From: Tetmemena sp. SeJ-2015
Lineage: Eukaryota > Ciliophora > Spirotrichea > Sporadotrichida > Oxytrichidae
Reading direction: 5' to 3'
Length of the DNA: 64,000 bases
NCBI GenBank assembly: GCA_027382625.1
Contig: JAJKFJ010020891.1
Location: 84,282 to 148,281, forward strand
The notes below the pieces were generated by a model, which worked only from the letters and a program-made list of their open reading frames with translations, made no database searches and was not told the origin of the DNA. Shown here piece by piece: positions 1-12,319 of the stretch (positions are counted from its first letter, which is position 1; each line of letters starts with the position of its first letter). The translations under genes were made by a program, and so were the position numbers.

Positions 1-279
1 TAGCTTGATAAACCTTATGTAAACTTTAATAAAAAAACAGTTTAACTTGAGCCTATAGCTCCTAGACTAAAGGAATTTTTGTGAGAGTCATAAAATCCTG
101 TTTTAAATGATTTATTTCTCGCAAAGAAATTCTCTTTAAAATGTATTTTTATTTCGACTTAAAATCTCAATAGATGATTAAATGCCCTCATATAAAGTAA
201 ATTATGAAACAGAATTAAAATAAATTTTACCCCTTTTTATAAGATTAAAATTCTGAATAAATACAATAGGCTATGACAT

Positions 280-830
280 TTCAGATTAAGCATTAAGAAT
301 ACTAAATTCGAATCCTTCGTAGCCATTATAGAAAATATCTTTACAAATTTAAGATTTAAGGGCTAAAGATCTTTTGATATCTTGAGAGTAGCCAAATCAG
401 ACCGAAATATAGAATAAAAAAAGCAAGGAGGTATAATTATTTTGGTGCGAAGTGCTTGATCCTAAAATGTTTGAATTTTTTTACAATGTCGAAATTTGCA
501 GTATAATTCACTGCTTTTTGAGTTGCTTTTGTTTTGAAATCATGAAAAAATGGAAGAGCCTGAAATTTTTAAAATTAAAATAATTTTAAATAATTTAAAA
601 TTCCACAGAAAGATTAAATAGGATTGAGAAATATTTATTAAATTTTATCAAATGGGAAATTTAAATTTTTTCTTTCCCTTTAAATGGAAGAGGTTTCCCA
701 AAAATTTTAATTCTAAAAAAATGAGGATATTTGAAGCCATATTCTATCACCAAAACTCTAAAATCTTACTTAGAGGGAAAATATTCGGGGGATCAAAAAT
801 TTTTTTTTAAATCCCATTCTCATCTTAACT
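280..830 (+). pseudogene. Leucine-rich paralogue fragment, copy 1
   Basis: With TAA/TAG as Gln, the stretch around 440-570 encodes a block with the motif CFLSCFCFEIMKKWK. A close relative occurs at about 4920-5060 (CYLSCFCFEIMKQWK) and a weaker one near 7300. The reading is broken on both sides by frame changes, and no start or full-length frame is visible. It belongs to the paralogue family that fills the first 17 kb. Whether it is a decayed gene or one cut by unresolved IESs cannot be told from this copy alone. No function is recognised. Confidence 0.45.
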
Positions 831-2104
831 GAAAATTAGTAATATCAATCTGACTAAAACACAACCTGCTCAGTTGAATACTTTAATAATAGTCATTAAA
901 AGCTCTACATTATAGAAATTGCTTAATAAAGTATAAGTTATATAAATTTAAGAAAATAAGCATTCGATTACACAACATTTTGCATTAGATCAGATTAATT
1001 TGTCAATGTTCAAATACAAATTAGAGATTATTTTGAGGTTTCTAAACAAATAGATTTAAAGAAATGAATAGGGTGGGAAATAAAAAAGATTATTACTCTA
1101 ATACTTATATTTAAAGCATAAGTTTTAAACAAAATATTGAACAAATTTTTATTTAATAATTCAAAAAATATCTGAAATTACATTTAATTAATAAAATATT
1201 TTAAGAATAATAGATTATTAAATAAGCTAATTTAACGTTTTAAAAATATGGGTATATAATCTTGCTAGAAATATAATTTTAAAATTGAAGAGAATGATTA
1301 TATTATAAGATTTATTTTCAAACAAATTTTGATCTTCGAGAAATATTGTTCTCATTTTTTTTACTTGACAATAATTTTATATTTTTTTCTTGAGAGTTAT
1401 AATCAGTTATAATATTTCCATTATTACTTAAACTGTGCCTTGAAACTTAATTTCAATTTAAAATGATATTAAGTTAGAATTTAATTCACAATTATAAAAT
1501 TTTTTTTACATTAAATTAACTTGTTAATTTAATGAGTTTATTAGTCTAGAGATTATTAAAAATATTTCAAGAATAAGAGGGAGGACACATATTATAACTT
1601 ATTCAGATAACAATTAAATTACTTTATCATTAATTTAAATTTAAAAAAAATAATGGAGAGTAAAATAAGAAATATTATATTTAAACAAAATAGTAAGTGT
1701 CTATGAATTGTTTAATCAAATTATTTTAAATGTTATAATAATATATTAATTCACTTTAATAAATTAGTGAATTTACTTAACTTGAATGTTGAAAAGTGTA
1801 AAATAAACTTGAAGATCTATAATTGAATATTATGCGAGCTATGAGACTCAAAATCAACAAAAAGAAATTAATAAAAAATTTAAAGAATATATTTTCTAAT
1901 CAATTTATTATTTTAGCATGCATATTAGTATTTTATCTACCGCTTATATTTCTAAGATTAGTAAATATAAGGCAAAGACTTATTACTTAATAAATAAAAG
2001 CAATTAATATTAAGTAAAGGAATAATTTATTTTTATTTTTAAATTTAAAAGCACATTTGTCTTGAAAATAATATATTATAATTTAAATAAATGTTATAGA
2101 GAGT
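831..2104. other. AT-rich stretch without recognisable gene
   Basis: This stretch is long A/T runs with stops of all kinds and no frame that resembles protein for more than a few tens of codons. I see no RNA gene, repeat unit or transposon signal. It is typical of germline spacer or eliminated DNA, but that is inference. Confidence 0.5.
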
Positions 2105-2480
2105 GGTGAAATATTTCATATATGATTTCTTGTGCATAAACTGGAACTTTCTAATGAGAAGAAATCTATGCAAGGCTGAATGAGAGGCATATTGTTAAGT
2201 TCAATACAGATGTGATGAGCCTCTTGTTTTAAAAATGAATTAGGATTTAAGGAATTTGGACAGCTTGAATTATCTGCTCTCCTCAAATAATTATTTTGTT
2301 GTTTCTATAGACCCGACAGTCTTATCAAATTATGACTAATTAAGTTTTTTCAGAAAGTTGCAAGCTACAAGTGATAAACAATTTTCAATAAATTTAACAT
2401 TTTTCAATCTTAACAAAATCGAAGAGGGAAACTAGTTACTGCTCTTATAAATTAAATTTTTTTATCGGGATTAAGGAGTA
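2105..2480 (+). pseudogene. Paralogue block B, copy 1 (leucine-rich)
   Basis: The nucleotide block is clearly related to 6565-6930, with shared words spread over about 370 bp. Both copies encode a stretch like NLDSLNYLL followed by leucine-rich text ending near QLLL. Both copies are broken by frame changes at different points. The alternating Leu spacing suggests leucine-rich repeats, but no canonical LRR motif or other domain can be assigned. Confidence 0.45.
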
Positions 2481-2554
2481 CCCCCATGAGGATTTAATAA
2501 TAACTCTTACGAACCTGATTGTGAATCACCTTTTTATTATTTCATCATAGAGTC

Positions 2555-3925
2555 ATCACATATGAAGGCAAAAATTTTGAGCTAATCAAAAAATCTGCTA
2601 TTATTAGTATAATTCAAAAACCAAATGATATTGGCAAGGATAAAAATATTATAACTTATCATCTAGAATGGAGAGACTCTGTATTAAGTGACGTCATAAA
2701 GTAATGAGAAAACAAAGATATTTTAAAAGTCTAACCTTTTAATAATATATCTTAATAGAAAACCAATAAATTTCAAACAGTAAACCCCCAGCCTGGATTC
2801 CCATCCCTATTTTAGTTAAGATCATAGGTTCTTCCTGATATTTGACAGAGGATAGTTCATCAAAGGCCTGGTAGATTTAGTTTTGGGAGAATCATTGTTC
2901 TCATAAGAAGAGCAATACATAAACCTTTTACTTAGCAAACCGCTGGATAATCTAAAAAAAAAATAAAAAAAAGTTGCCTCAATAGTCAATTTAAAGACAG
3001 TCTTATCTATATTTCCTTCTCTAAAAGTTCAAGACTGGACTTTAAATTTAACTTTCTATTTTAATATTTTAATTTCTGCTCGAATTATTATATTAGAAAG
3101 ATAAAAACTCTGGTCCATGGATCAAAAGCAGGGTTGACGAGGAGTAGAGAAATTAACCAGCTAATACTCGATACCTTTGATTCAGAAGCGGGCCACCCTC
3201 GAGACCATCTAATCAGTTTATACTTTAGTAAGCTCTGCAAATATTTTATAGAGACTGCCTTGATGATTGTGAAATCTAAAAGTGTTTGGCCACAGCAGCA
3301 GTTCTGAAATTGTAGCTCATTATTGATTAACTCTTACTCTCTTTGATTAAGTGCCCAAATGGAAAAATAGTATAGGTTAAATTTTTTAAGAGTGACCTAT
3401 TAAAATATTATACAATTATACCATCTAACCTCTCTTCCTGGGATGTCTAGTTAATGCTTGACTGCTGTCATTATTTCATTAAATTGTAGTAAGATGGCAC
3501 CGAGCATCCTAAAATTCCAAATTTAGAAAAGAACATTAATGAATAAAAGCTTAGCCAACTATGATTAGATATTTTTTTTTCTTCCGTTGTCCAATAGTTG
3601 GAAGAGATTCGAGTGAGAGCAGTCAGTATGTTCAAGTAAAATTCCTTCATTGGTTCTCATTCCTATAAAGTTTAGTGTGTAGAACTCTTTTTGATCTTAT
3701 CATAATTTTTTAGGCTAGTGAAGTATTTGGAGGTTTAGCAGGTATAACTAAAATTTTATGCCCTGAGGTCTTTAATTCATCTTTACTAATAATTTCTGCT
3801 CTAAATTTTGTAACTTTTTCAAAAAATGTCCAATATTAAGACAATAGAAATGAAATTGCAAAATCGATAAATTAAATCAAGATAAAATATTTTTCTCAAG
3901 CTTATTTTACTGTCTGTTATTGAAG
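2555..3925 (+). CDS. Interrupted helical-repeat-like protein gene
   Basis: Four plus-strand pieces look genuinely coding when TAA/TAG are Gln: about 2560-2705, 2780-3140, 3125-3310 and 3180-3562. A further open piece runs from about 3575 to a TGA at 3925, inside the left arm of the palindrome. They change frame at each junction, as expected for a gene cut by IESs. The pieces are rich in Leu, Ile and Phe helices (for example NSSLLIISALNFVTFSKNVQ), which resembles an ARM/HEAT-type superhelix. No family can be named. I could not fix the individual pointers. The start is not visible, and the gene may be a fragment truncated by the inverted duplication. Confidence 0.4.
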
Positions 3926-4638
3926 AGAGGCCTTCTTTGCAAGTAATGTTCATTATATTTATGGTAGTTTGAATATATTTAATAGTGATTGATTATATAT
4001 TTGTGAGAATATTAATTATAGAGACAGATTTGATAATCATTCATATTTATAATATCTGAGATCTAGAAAAGTTTTTTAAAATGTTTATAAATTAGAAATG
4101 AATGAGTAGAAGTTTGACATTAAAAATAAGAAAAAAAACATCTAAGTTGAAGTAAAACTCCATCCTGATGTAGTAAAACTCCATCTTTAAAATTTTTTTT
4201 TAAATTAGCCAATCAGAGACTTAATAATTATAAATTATTAAGCAAAGCAGAGTCTCTGATTGGCTAATTTAAAAAAAAATTTTAAAGATGGAGTTTTACT
4301 ACATCAGGATGGAGTTTTACTTCAACTTAGATGTTTTTTTTCTTATTTTTAATGTCAAACTTCTACTCATTCATTTCTAATTTATAAACATTTTAAAAAA
4401 CTTTTCTAGATCTCAGATATTATAAATATGAATGATTATCAAATCTGTCTCTATAATTAATATTCTCACAAATATATAATCAATCACTATTAAATATATT
4501 CAAACTACCATAAATATAATGAACATTACTTGCAAAGAAGGCCTCTCTTCAATAACAGACAGTAAAATAAGCTTGAGAAAAATATTTTATCTTGATTTAA
4601 TTTATCGATTTTGCAATTTCATTTCTATTGTCTTAATA
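3834..4638. repeat. Palindrome with 388-bp arms and 29-bp spacer
   Basis: Positions 3834-4221 are repeated in inverted orientation at 4251-4638 around a 29-bp spacer, itself partly self-complementary (4222-4240). I found no mismatch between the arms by eye. Each arm contains two direct copies of an 11-base word (TAAAACTCCAT) near the spacer. The left arm begins inside one open frame and the right arm ends inside another (4611-5498), so the duplication cuts through coding-like DNA. It may be a recent inverted duplication, a hairpin element, or a chimera from DNA amplification or assembly. Confidence 0.9.
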
Positions 4639-5498
4639 ATAATGTTCTTTTTAAAACACTAGATCTTTGCATTTCTGAGTATGATGAGAGTAATTATGAA
4701 ATTCTTCCAGATTTTATTAGCATCTTGCATTTTTTTAAGAAGATAGAAATAATACAAATTGAATTAGGGCTCTCCGTTTCATTAAAAGCATACGAAATAT
4801 TACACAAAAATAATAGAGATCAACGTATAACTTTGGATATTCAAGATTAAGAGGCTAGAAATCTTTTAATATCAGAATTATAAATTTAAGAAGCAGATTA
4901 TTAATAATCTAATTTAAGAGAATTAAAATTGGATGAATGTTAAGTATGCGATCCTAAATTATTTGAGCAGTTTAATAGAATAGAAGTTTGCACTTTCTAT
5001 GAATGCTACTTGAGTTGTTTCTGCTTTGAAATAATGAAATAGTGGAAAAATGTAAAGTCAATCACCTTCATCTCTGGGTTATATAAGTAAATAAATTATC
5101 ACCCTGATTAGTTGAATAATTTTATGTGCGGTGGGCTTTAAAATAACTTCCAATTTGGCTTACTTTATCATTTTTAGAAATTAGAGTATTTGTCTCTCTC
5201 TTTTAATGCTCCAAATGAGATGGAAGAAGTTTTCAAGTTCATTAATTCAGATTATTTGAAGTAATTTGATGCGATCTTTCTTAATCCACAAACGATTGAA
5301 TCTTTCAATAAAGTGAGGTATGTTGGTAAAGTAGATATAACTATAATTAGCCCAAAGATAGTTTTAATTCCAAACAGCTGTAGCACCAAATGTCTATCTG
5401 AGACTCTAGAATACTTATATCATTATTTTTAAAAATTAATATAAAATCGGGGATTGTTTAAAATAATAAATGGAGATTTGCTATTTCATATCAGTTGA
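4611..5498 (+). CDS. Leucine-rich paralogue, 295-codon open frame
   Basis: One uninterrupted frame of 295 codons runs to TGA at 5496-5498 when TAA/TAG are Gln; roughly 20 such codons are used. No ATG marks its start, and it is open into the right arm of the palindrome. The protein is leucine-rich with the segments CYLSCFCFEIMKQWK and KLEYLSLSFNAPNEMEE and an ISPKIVLIPNS-type end, all shared with the copy at 7.2-7.7 kb. It is the best-preserved member of the local family. LRR-like architecture is plausible, but no catalytic motif is seen and the function is unknown. Confidence 0.6.
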
Positions 5499-5800
5499 AA
5501 TCACAGATTCATTTCTGATCTGCATCTTGATCGATAGCTTATAAAAAGATAATATGAGTTTTTTCTTTACTCAGTGCCTCAGCACTTCTCAGCATCGAGA
5601 TTTTATGTCAGCAATTTCCCAAACTCAAAATATCGACTTATCTTTAATTTTTCTGTGTCTTTTATAACTCTTGACTGAGCTTTCCAACACAAAAGCTGCA
5701 AGGATGAAAATTTGTTAGAATTTAATGCTGAATTGAATGGTCTTATATTTTTTTATTGGATACACTTCAACTGCCTCTGGTTTATTTAATTTTATTTTAA
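5499..5800 (+). repeat. Paralogue block C, copy 1
   Basis: About 300 bp directly after the TGA at 5498 are related to 15525-15845. Both start with a GGGATTGTTT-like word and share TAATATGAGTTT and a run of similar words to the end. This could be the next coding segment of the same paralogue, since short frames such as SDLHLDR are open, or a decayed 3' part. Confidence 0.5.
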
Positions 5801-6560
5801 TATCTAATTTAATTATCATTTTTATTAAATTCTCGGCTATAATTAAACAAAATCTATTCAGGACAAGAATTTTAGTTTATTTAAAATAATTCTCAACATG
5901 GTATATACTCTTGCAAAGACTAAATTATACTAAACAAGCTAGCTTTTGATTTCAAAGAAAATGTCTTCTTAAATAATTAAATCGTTAAAGTTAGAATCAA
6001 AATCTAAGATTATTTTGAGGTTTAAAAGAGAATACACATTTCATCTTGAAAAGAATATGTTTAATTAATTAGAAAGACAATAAATATTCATTAAAACCTT
6101 ATTTTTGAATAAAATTTAAAATTTAATAAACTAAATCTTTAATTGTTTATATTTATTAAGTACAGAATAATGGGAATATATTTGCAGCTCCATCTTTAAA
6201 CCTTGCTTCTGTCAATAATATTTATGTTTAAATCAAGTTTGACTAAAGTTAAGGGTCTCCTCAATATTGTTCTAAATATGTTATGATATAATAAATATAA
6301 TACTTTGAATCTAACATTTTACCTAATTTAAAGCTCCATGTAATTATTTCTGGATTAAATAATTCTTTGTAAATAATTTAATTTTCATACTTTTGATTTA
6401 AAAAATTATTTTTCCTTTTTTTAAAAAAAATTTTTTAAAAAATTTAAAGCCTTTTTTTTTAATAAAAAAAATTTTAATTTTTAAAAAAAAATTAAAACGT
6501 TTTTAAAAAAAAGTTATTTAAGATTATAAATTATAATTTTTAATTTAAAAAAAATGTTAT
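5801..6560. other. AT-rich spacer with homopolymer-rich core
   Basis: The stretch is more than four-fifths A/T by eye. Positions 6405-6530 consist almost wholly of A and T runs. No protein-like frame, RNA or repeat unit is visible. Confidence 0.5.
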
Positions 6561-6564
6561 AAAA

Positions 6565-7790
6565 AGTTGTGAAACATTAAGTCTATGAATTCTTAAATAT
6601 AAATTGGAACTTCCTCAAACGAAGAAATCTGTGTCGCTTGAATGAAAAGCATTTAGCAAAATTCAGCACAGATGCGAACAGCCTCTTATTCTAAGAACGA
6701 ATGAAGCTTTTAATAATCTTGATAGTTTAAGTTACCTGCTCTTTTCTTTTAATCATTTTACATTAACTTTAGACTCCACCATAATCTCAAATTGCTACTA
6801 TTTAAGTTTGCTGAGCAAGATGCAAACAACAAGCTATAAACATTTCTAGATAAGTTTATCCCTCTACAATCTATCATAAATTTAAGAGGCCAACTAGTTA
6901 CTGCTCTAAATGCTAATACTTTCCTAAAAAAGATCCAAAAATAATGTTCACCTCTAATGACTAGCACTCTACATGACCGACAATTTTAACCGAAATATAG
7001 ATTTTCATTAGGACTTAATTTAACTCTTCCCTTTTTTTAAAAGTATTGAGATATTTAGAAGTATAGTAGGCTATTCTGTATCGAGCCAAGCTCTTAGAAT
7101 CCTCTAGAATTACGATGTATTTAATCAACAAAAGATATCCCTGGACATTCAAATTAAAGAAGCTAAGAGTCTTTTAATTACTCCGAAACTACTTAGGAAA
7201 AATGAAGAAAGCCCCTCTAACTTGGTTCAATTAAAATTGGAACTATCAGAAGTATTCGAACTAAATTATTTGACATTTTTCTAGTCATAGAAGAGTGCTC
7301 ATTCAATCACTGCTATTTGAGTTGCTTCTGCTTTCAGAATAATGAAATCTTGGAAGCATTTGAATTCGCTACTTTTATCTATGGTAAATATAATTGGCGA
7401 TATGCATACAACTAGCTGGATAATCTGGAGGTTTTGGGACTTACAAATTAGTTTTCCTTTAGAAATTCTTTCTCTTTTTAGAAACTAGAGTATCTCTCTC
7501 TATCTCTAAATATTCCAAGTGAAATGGAGCAAGTTTTTATGAACATTAATTCAGATAGTTTTAAATAATTTGAAGTATCTTTCTTAGCCCTCAATCCATT
7601 GAATCCTACAATCAAGGTTAAGTATATTGGTAAAGTAGATATCACTATAATTAGTCCTATGATATTCATAATTGAAAACTGTAATAGCATAAACAATTTA
7701 TCTGAAGACTTTAGAATACATTTATTTGCAAGTTAATAAATTCGAAGACGAAGAAGGGGAAGTTTAGATTATTCAGGGCAGCCAGTATGA
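6565..7790 (+). pseudogene. Leucine-rich paralogue, copy at 6.6-7.8 kb
   Basis: The 5' third matches block B (2105-2480). The region from 7220 on matches the 4.6-5.5 kb gene: YLSLSLNIPSEMEQVF and a KVDITIISP block line up with it. Frames change several times (near 6735, 7270 and 7345), so the copy is either decayed or cut by IESs. It suggests the ancestral order block B, middle, ISP-end. No function is recognised. Confidence 0.5.
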
Positions 7791-8600
7791 TTAATAGCCA
7801 TATTCTAAAGACTAAGTTATTCTAAGCAAACTCGCTTATGATTTCAAAGAATAAATATACTTAGACGATTAAATCGTTAAAGTTAAAATTAAAATCGAAG
7901 ATTATTTTGAAGTTAAAAAGCTAATTAAAATTTCTATGTGAAAAAGAAATTAATTAATTTATATAAAGTGCTTTAAAAATACCTTATTTTTATAAATTTT
8001 TGAGAATAGTTCTTTAAAAATATAATTTTATAGTCTGATCTGAACAAATTGCTTTAGTATAATAATCTCTGTTAAATTTTAAATTAAAAATGATAGTATT
8101 CATCTATAAATACCACGACTAGACAAATATTGGGTCCGACTAAAATATAATAATTTAAAATTAGGCTTTTACATTGCTATATTTAAAACGGTTATCTCAA
8201 CATTTACTACCATAATCCAATTGGTTTCTTATTTTTTCCATCTCCTAAGCAAATTATTATTTTTCTGGATTTTAAAAATATTATTCATTAAACAGAGTAT
8301 TCATACCTTATAAATTTTGGATAATCTAGTTAGTAACTAAATTATTAAAATTTAATATCATTTATCTTAGAAATATTATTTTATTTATAAGAAAGTAATG
8401 ATGATATATTTAAGCTTTATTTAATATTTAAAATAAATTCATATAAAGCTCACAAAGTCAAATTACATACTTTATTTTAAATTATTTCCCTATGAATGAG
8501 TACCCCTTCAGCTTTAACAACGAACTTGTATAATTTTTTCCTTAAATGCTGGCCTGTATATTATTCTTCATTTAATATAGTTGTCATTAATTTTGATTTT
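7791..8600. other. AT-rich stretch without recognisable gene
   Basis: A short KVDITIIS-like echo and weak coding-like words occur near 7850-7900. Beyond that there are only A/T-rich words and scattered stops. No RNA gene, terminator or transposon feature is visible. Confidence 0.45.
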
Positions 8601-8604
8601 CTTC

Positions 8605-9295
8605 TCACTTAGAGAAATCTATGAAATATTTGTAATAAGGGAGATAAAACAAAGTTATTAAGAGTGACTCTGCACTATTATTAATTCTAATGTTTGGATA
8701 ATTACCTGACTCCCTCAGACTGTTTGTGTACTCTTTCCTGCCCTTGCAGTGGAACTTTTTCAACTCTGCCATGCTCAATTCCTCAGAGAGGAAACTTACT
8801 CTCAACTTACAACGATTGAACAGTTCCACAGCACAGCTTGCTTCCAAAGAACTCAAACTATAGCTCAAGCAAGACCTTAAGGATTTCAGAATGGACCTAC
8901 ATTATACATCAAATCATTATTATAATCCGATTAATCAGAGAGTTAAATTCAATACTTTCTTCCAAGGATACGTTTAATTAACTTAATTTTGAATAAATGC
9001 ACCTCTTTATTTCTCAAAACTTTAATAAATTTTGACCTTGTAATTATTCATTAGATAATACAGTTGCAAAAAAAGGAAAATTAAAGTAGAAAATTTTAAA
9101 CTTACATATAACCTTTGATTAAGTTAATGCACTGATATATACTTTTAATCATTATCTAGATTTAATTTGCATTTAATAAATACTTGCAACTCTTCAGCAG
9201 CAAGATCTTTTTTCTTTTTGATAATGTGAACATCCCATCCAAAACTCTCTTTGTGCTCCAGCTCTTTCTCCATAAGTTGCTTCAAAAAGGAGAGC
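8605..9295 (-). CDS. Fragmentary minus-strand gene, unrecognised
   Basis: Two minus-strand pieces look coding. Positions 9295-9130 encode a charged stretch with ELEHKESFGWDVHIIKKKK. Positions 8868-8700 encode AELKKFHCKGRKEYTNSLRE and end at a GTAATT donor-like site. The AT-rich 260 bp between them has no coding character and could be an intron or IES. No start, stop or domain can be assigned with confidence. Confidence 0.3.
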
Positions 9296-9329
9296 TAAGT
9301 TTATTTATATTTTCTGTCAATATTTATAG

Positions 9330-9660
9330 AGCAATCTTTTAAAGAACTTGAACTTTCAGTTGAGATGAAGAGTGATGGTTCATATCTGGGATGCATGTAG
9401 AAGAACTTTATGGATGGACTACTGTTTCTTTATGAATGCAAAATCAGCCCTCAATTCAAGTTTGCTATTTACAATGGTGTGATAAGTATTAATTTTATTT
9501 GGTAAATTCAAAGAATATAGTCTCAAAGTGTTTAATTTAAAATTTATAATCAAATCTAATATTTTAATATTTCAAAATAAGATAGTACAAAGAATTATAG
9601 GCTATAACTAATTTAAGAGTGATTCATTTTCATTTACTTACCCTAAAATTTTATAGTAAA
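9330..9660 (+). CDS. Short open frame, possible paralogue fragment
   Basis: From about 9340 the plus strand reads LSVEMKSDGSYLGCM and onward to a TGA near 9635 when TAA/TAG are Gln. The first 45 codons look protein-like and the rest is AT-rich. It lies between broken genes and may be an MDS or a decayed exon. Confidence 0.25.
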
Positions 9661-10199
9661 AGTTAAACTTTCCTACGAATATTTAATAAGGTATAAGTTA
9701 TTTTAAACACTAAATAACAACTAGAACATTAAGAATAATTTAATAGTTGGAAAATTAGCATACCTATCGGGTATTTAAAAAAACCCAAGTACGACACAAC
9801 TTTAGTCTTAACAAAATAGAACTAAACATATGGCGCCCCCCCACCAGCCTCTTTGAAAGATGAAGCACAGATTTTGTATATTTTGATAACAACTCGTTGT
9901 CTATAGAACAATTGAGAGAAAAAAAAATCCAATAGTTTCCGTCTGTCACTGACGATTTCCACATCCCTTGTCCAGATTTTAAATTTTTATTTTAATAAAC
10001 AAAAAATTTTAATATTCAAATTCTTTAAATAGGGTATTAAAAATAATTTTTTACGTGAACAGCTTTTTGGCAATGCTTAGACAATTTTGTTTGAGTTTAG
10101 GATACTTTGCTGCCAAGATTTCTTCAAGTCAAATCTTAAAACGGACCTTTGATTCAGTAGACGTGAACTAGCTTTTACAGATAACAGATTGAGCATTTG
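9661..10199. other. Low-information stretch
   Basis: AT-rich with a small C-run (9835-9843). A 66-codon minus-strand frame (9764-9964) and its plus-strand counterparts show no family resemblance. I see nothing I can support as a gene. Confidence 0.4.
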
Positions 10200-11880
10200 A
10201 GATCTAGACTCTAAAAGGCTGCACCTATTAAATCATGCTTTTGTACTTTTTTTTATTATGCACGCTTTTTTGAAAAGGCAGTCAAAAGAAAAAAACCTCA
10301 GACTAGAAAACTAGACTTTCTTTTATAAGAACATCAGTTTTGGACTGGAATGGTCCAAAGAAGAGATAGACTCGCTTGTTTTCATCAACTCCAAACTCAC
10401 TAAGAAGAATTTTATCTATCTACTTGAGAAATTTGAATCTAGAGTAAAGGCTTTTGTGTTTGAGCTGAACCAATTTGACAAGGACTGCAAAATGTTTGAT
10501 TTGGAGACTCTTTGGTACCTACAATCAGTTCTATATTGAAAATAAAACTTATTTATTATAAGAGGACTTCAGTACTTAAGTATTTCTTTTGCGAAAGTTG
10601 AGGATGCAGCTATTATTTTTGAGCAGGGAAGATTCACAGATCTGAGAAAGCTATTATTAGATTCTTTCAAAATTAATTATAATTTAGCTAGTGATGATAT
10701 TTGAGATACCAGTCTCTCTCTTTGTCTTGTGCTCTCTGTGTTACAGGCGTGTGGATACTTTAAAAATTCTAGCTCCCTAGTTGGTCTTCCTTGAGAAAGC
10801 AGACTGTGCAACTTTGCTTTCTAAATTTGGACCTAAGACTTAAACCTTAAACCTAATTGAGTTAGCTATCGAAGCACTCAAAGCAAAGAATTAGTAGATT
10901 TCATTTCATGCACCATTGTTGATAATTCTACTATGAGAAAGAAAGAATAACAGCCCCAGTTTCTTCTTGAGGAAGATGGTCATGAACCACTTTCCAAACG
11001 ATACTTAACTACTCTACTCTTCAAAAGATCTTGTTCCCTAAGATATCAAGATTTCTACCAAACCCTACAGTCATATTTAAAGAAATTTAAAGATTTTAGA
11101 ATGAAGAGATAGATATTGAAATTAATTTGGCTTAGATAAAAACTTGACTTGTGAATAATGTTAGAAATATCTCTGAAATAAGTTATAGTAATTAATTTGG
11201 ATCAATGCTTACTAAATTTGTGAGATTGGAGATTTACTCTTACCTCTCACTCTAATTTGCATTTCACAACTCTCTCTAAGCTCTCTAAAGCTGAGCGTGA
11301 GCTCCTTCTGAAGCTCAAACATATTTTTTAAAAATTTAAACTCAACTTTCCTATATTTTATATATCTAGAAAGATGAACCAAATTTCGATAGCAATGAGC
11401 TAAGACTTAATCCTTTTGATAAAAAGGCTGAGGAGATTCTCTCCTTGTTCAAATTAACTTCATACCTAGAGAGCTTTGCCAGCAGAATAAATTTGCGGTT
11501 CAAACCTAAAACCACTCCAGACTTCTCTCACATTCTGTATCAGGCTCTTTTCTAGCAAATGGATAAGCAAAATCTTTAGAAAATAGATAGTGTGTGTTTG
11601 GATATAAATGGATTGGGCTATTATTAAGGAAAGCAAACCATAAACTTCCTTGAATCGCTTTAAAACCTTGAAGGAATCTAAGTTCGAGACTAGTTTTTGG
11701 ACACTGTCATGATTCAAAATGTTATCCATTTCTATTTCGAGGACATTAAGATGTTCAAAAATGCTTTTAATATTTAAAATCAGTAGCAATAACTTATTAA
11801 AGAAGCTTTTGCATTTGATTACGGCAAGGGGAGCCAAGTTACTCAAACTTAAGCATTCAAAAGAATAGTGAGGAACGACT
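10200..11880 (+). pseudogene. Leucine-rich paralogue, copy A, 5' and middle
   Basis: Coding-like text starts at about 10200 and includes EIDSLVFINSKLTKKNF and GLQYLSISFAKVEDA, the Leu spacing of leucine-rich repeats. Frame changes occur near 10700-10790, where one frame runs into TGA and another resumes with FLEKADCATLLSKFG. The part from 11220 on is related to 14481-15480. In-frame TGA codons appear only at such junctions, consistent with unresolved IESs or decay. No product can be named. Confidence 0.45.
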
Positions 11881-12319
11881 TAAAATAAGATCAAATTATG
11901 AATTTTTATTAACTTGCGAGACATCATATTTAAATTCTATTCTTGATTTTTTAAATAGACTATTTAATTAAGCTTCTAAATTATTTGATAATTGAAAGAA
12001 AACTTAATTTATAGTTATAGTGAGTTACATTTCAGGGGAAGAACAAGTCTCTCAAATTAAATATTTATTACACTATAAAATAGATCTTAAGGATTTAAAT
12101 ATTAATTTGTTTCATTTTTTATTTTAGAATCACTTGAGCACTTTTGATTCAATAAGTAAATTACTTATCTCTAATAGAGAAGTAATATATTTTTTATTTA
12201 TTTGTGCAATCAGCAATTAGTGAAGAGTTCATTTAAATGCTTCATAATGAAATTCATTTTAATATTAAAGAGCCTATCTAATAATCGTTGATATAAATGA
12301 ATTTTAATATAATATCAGA
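11881..12319. other. AT-rich spacer inside the paralogue array
   Basis: Only A/T-rich words and a short glutamine-free frame near 12180-12300 are seen. No gene, RNA or repeat is recognised. Confidence 0.4.
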
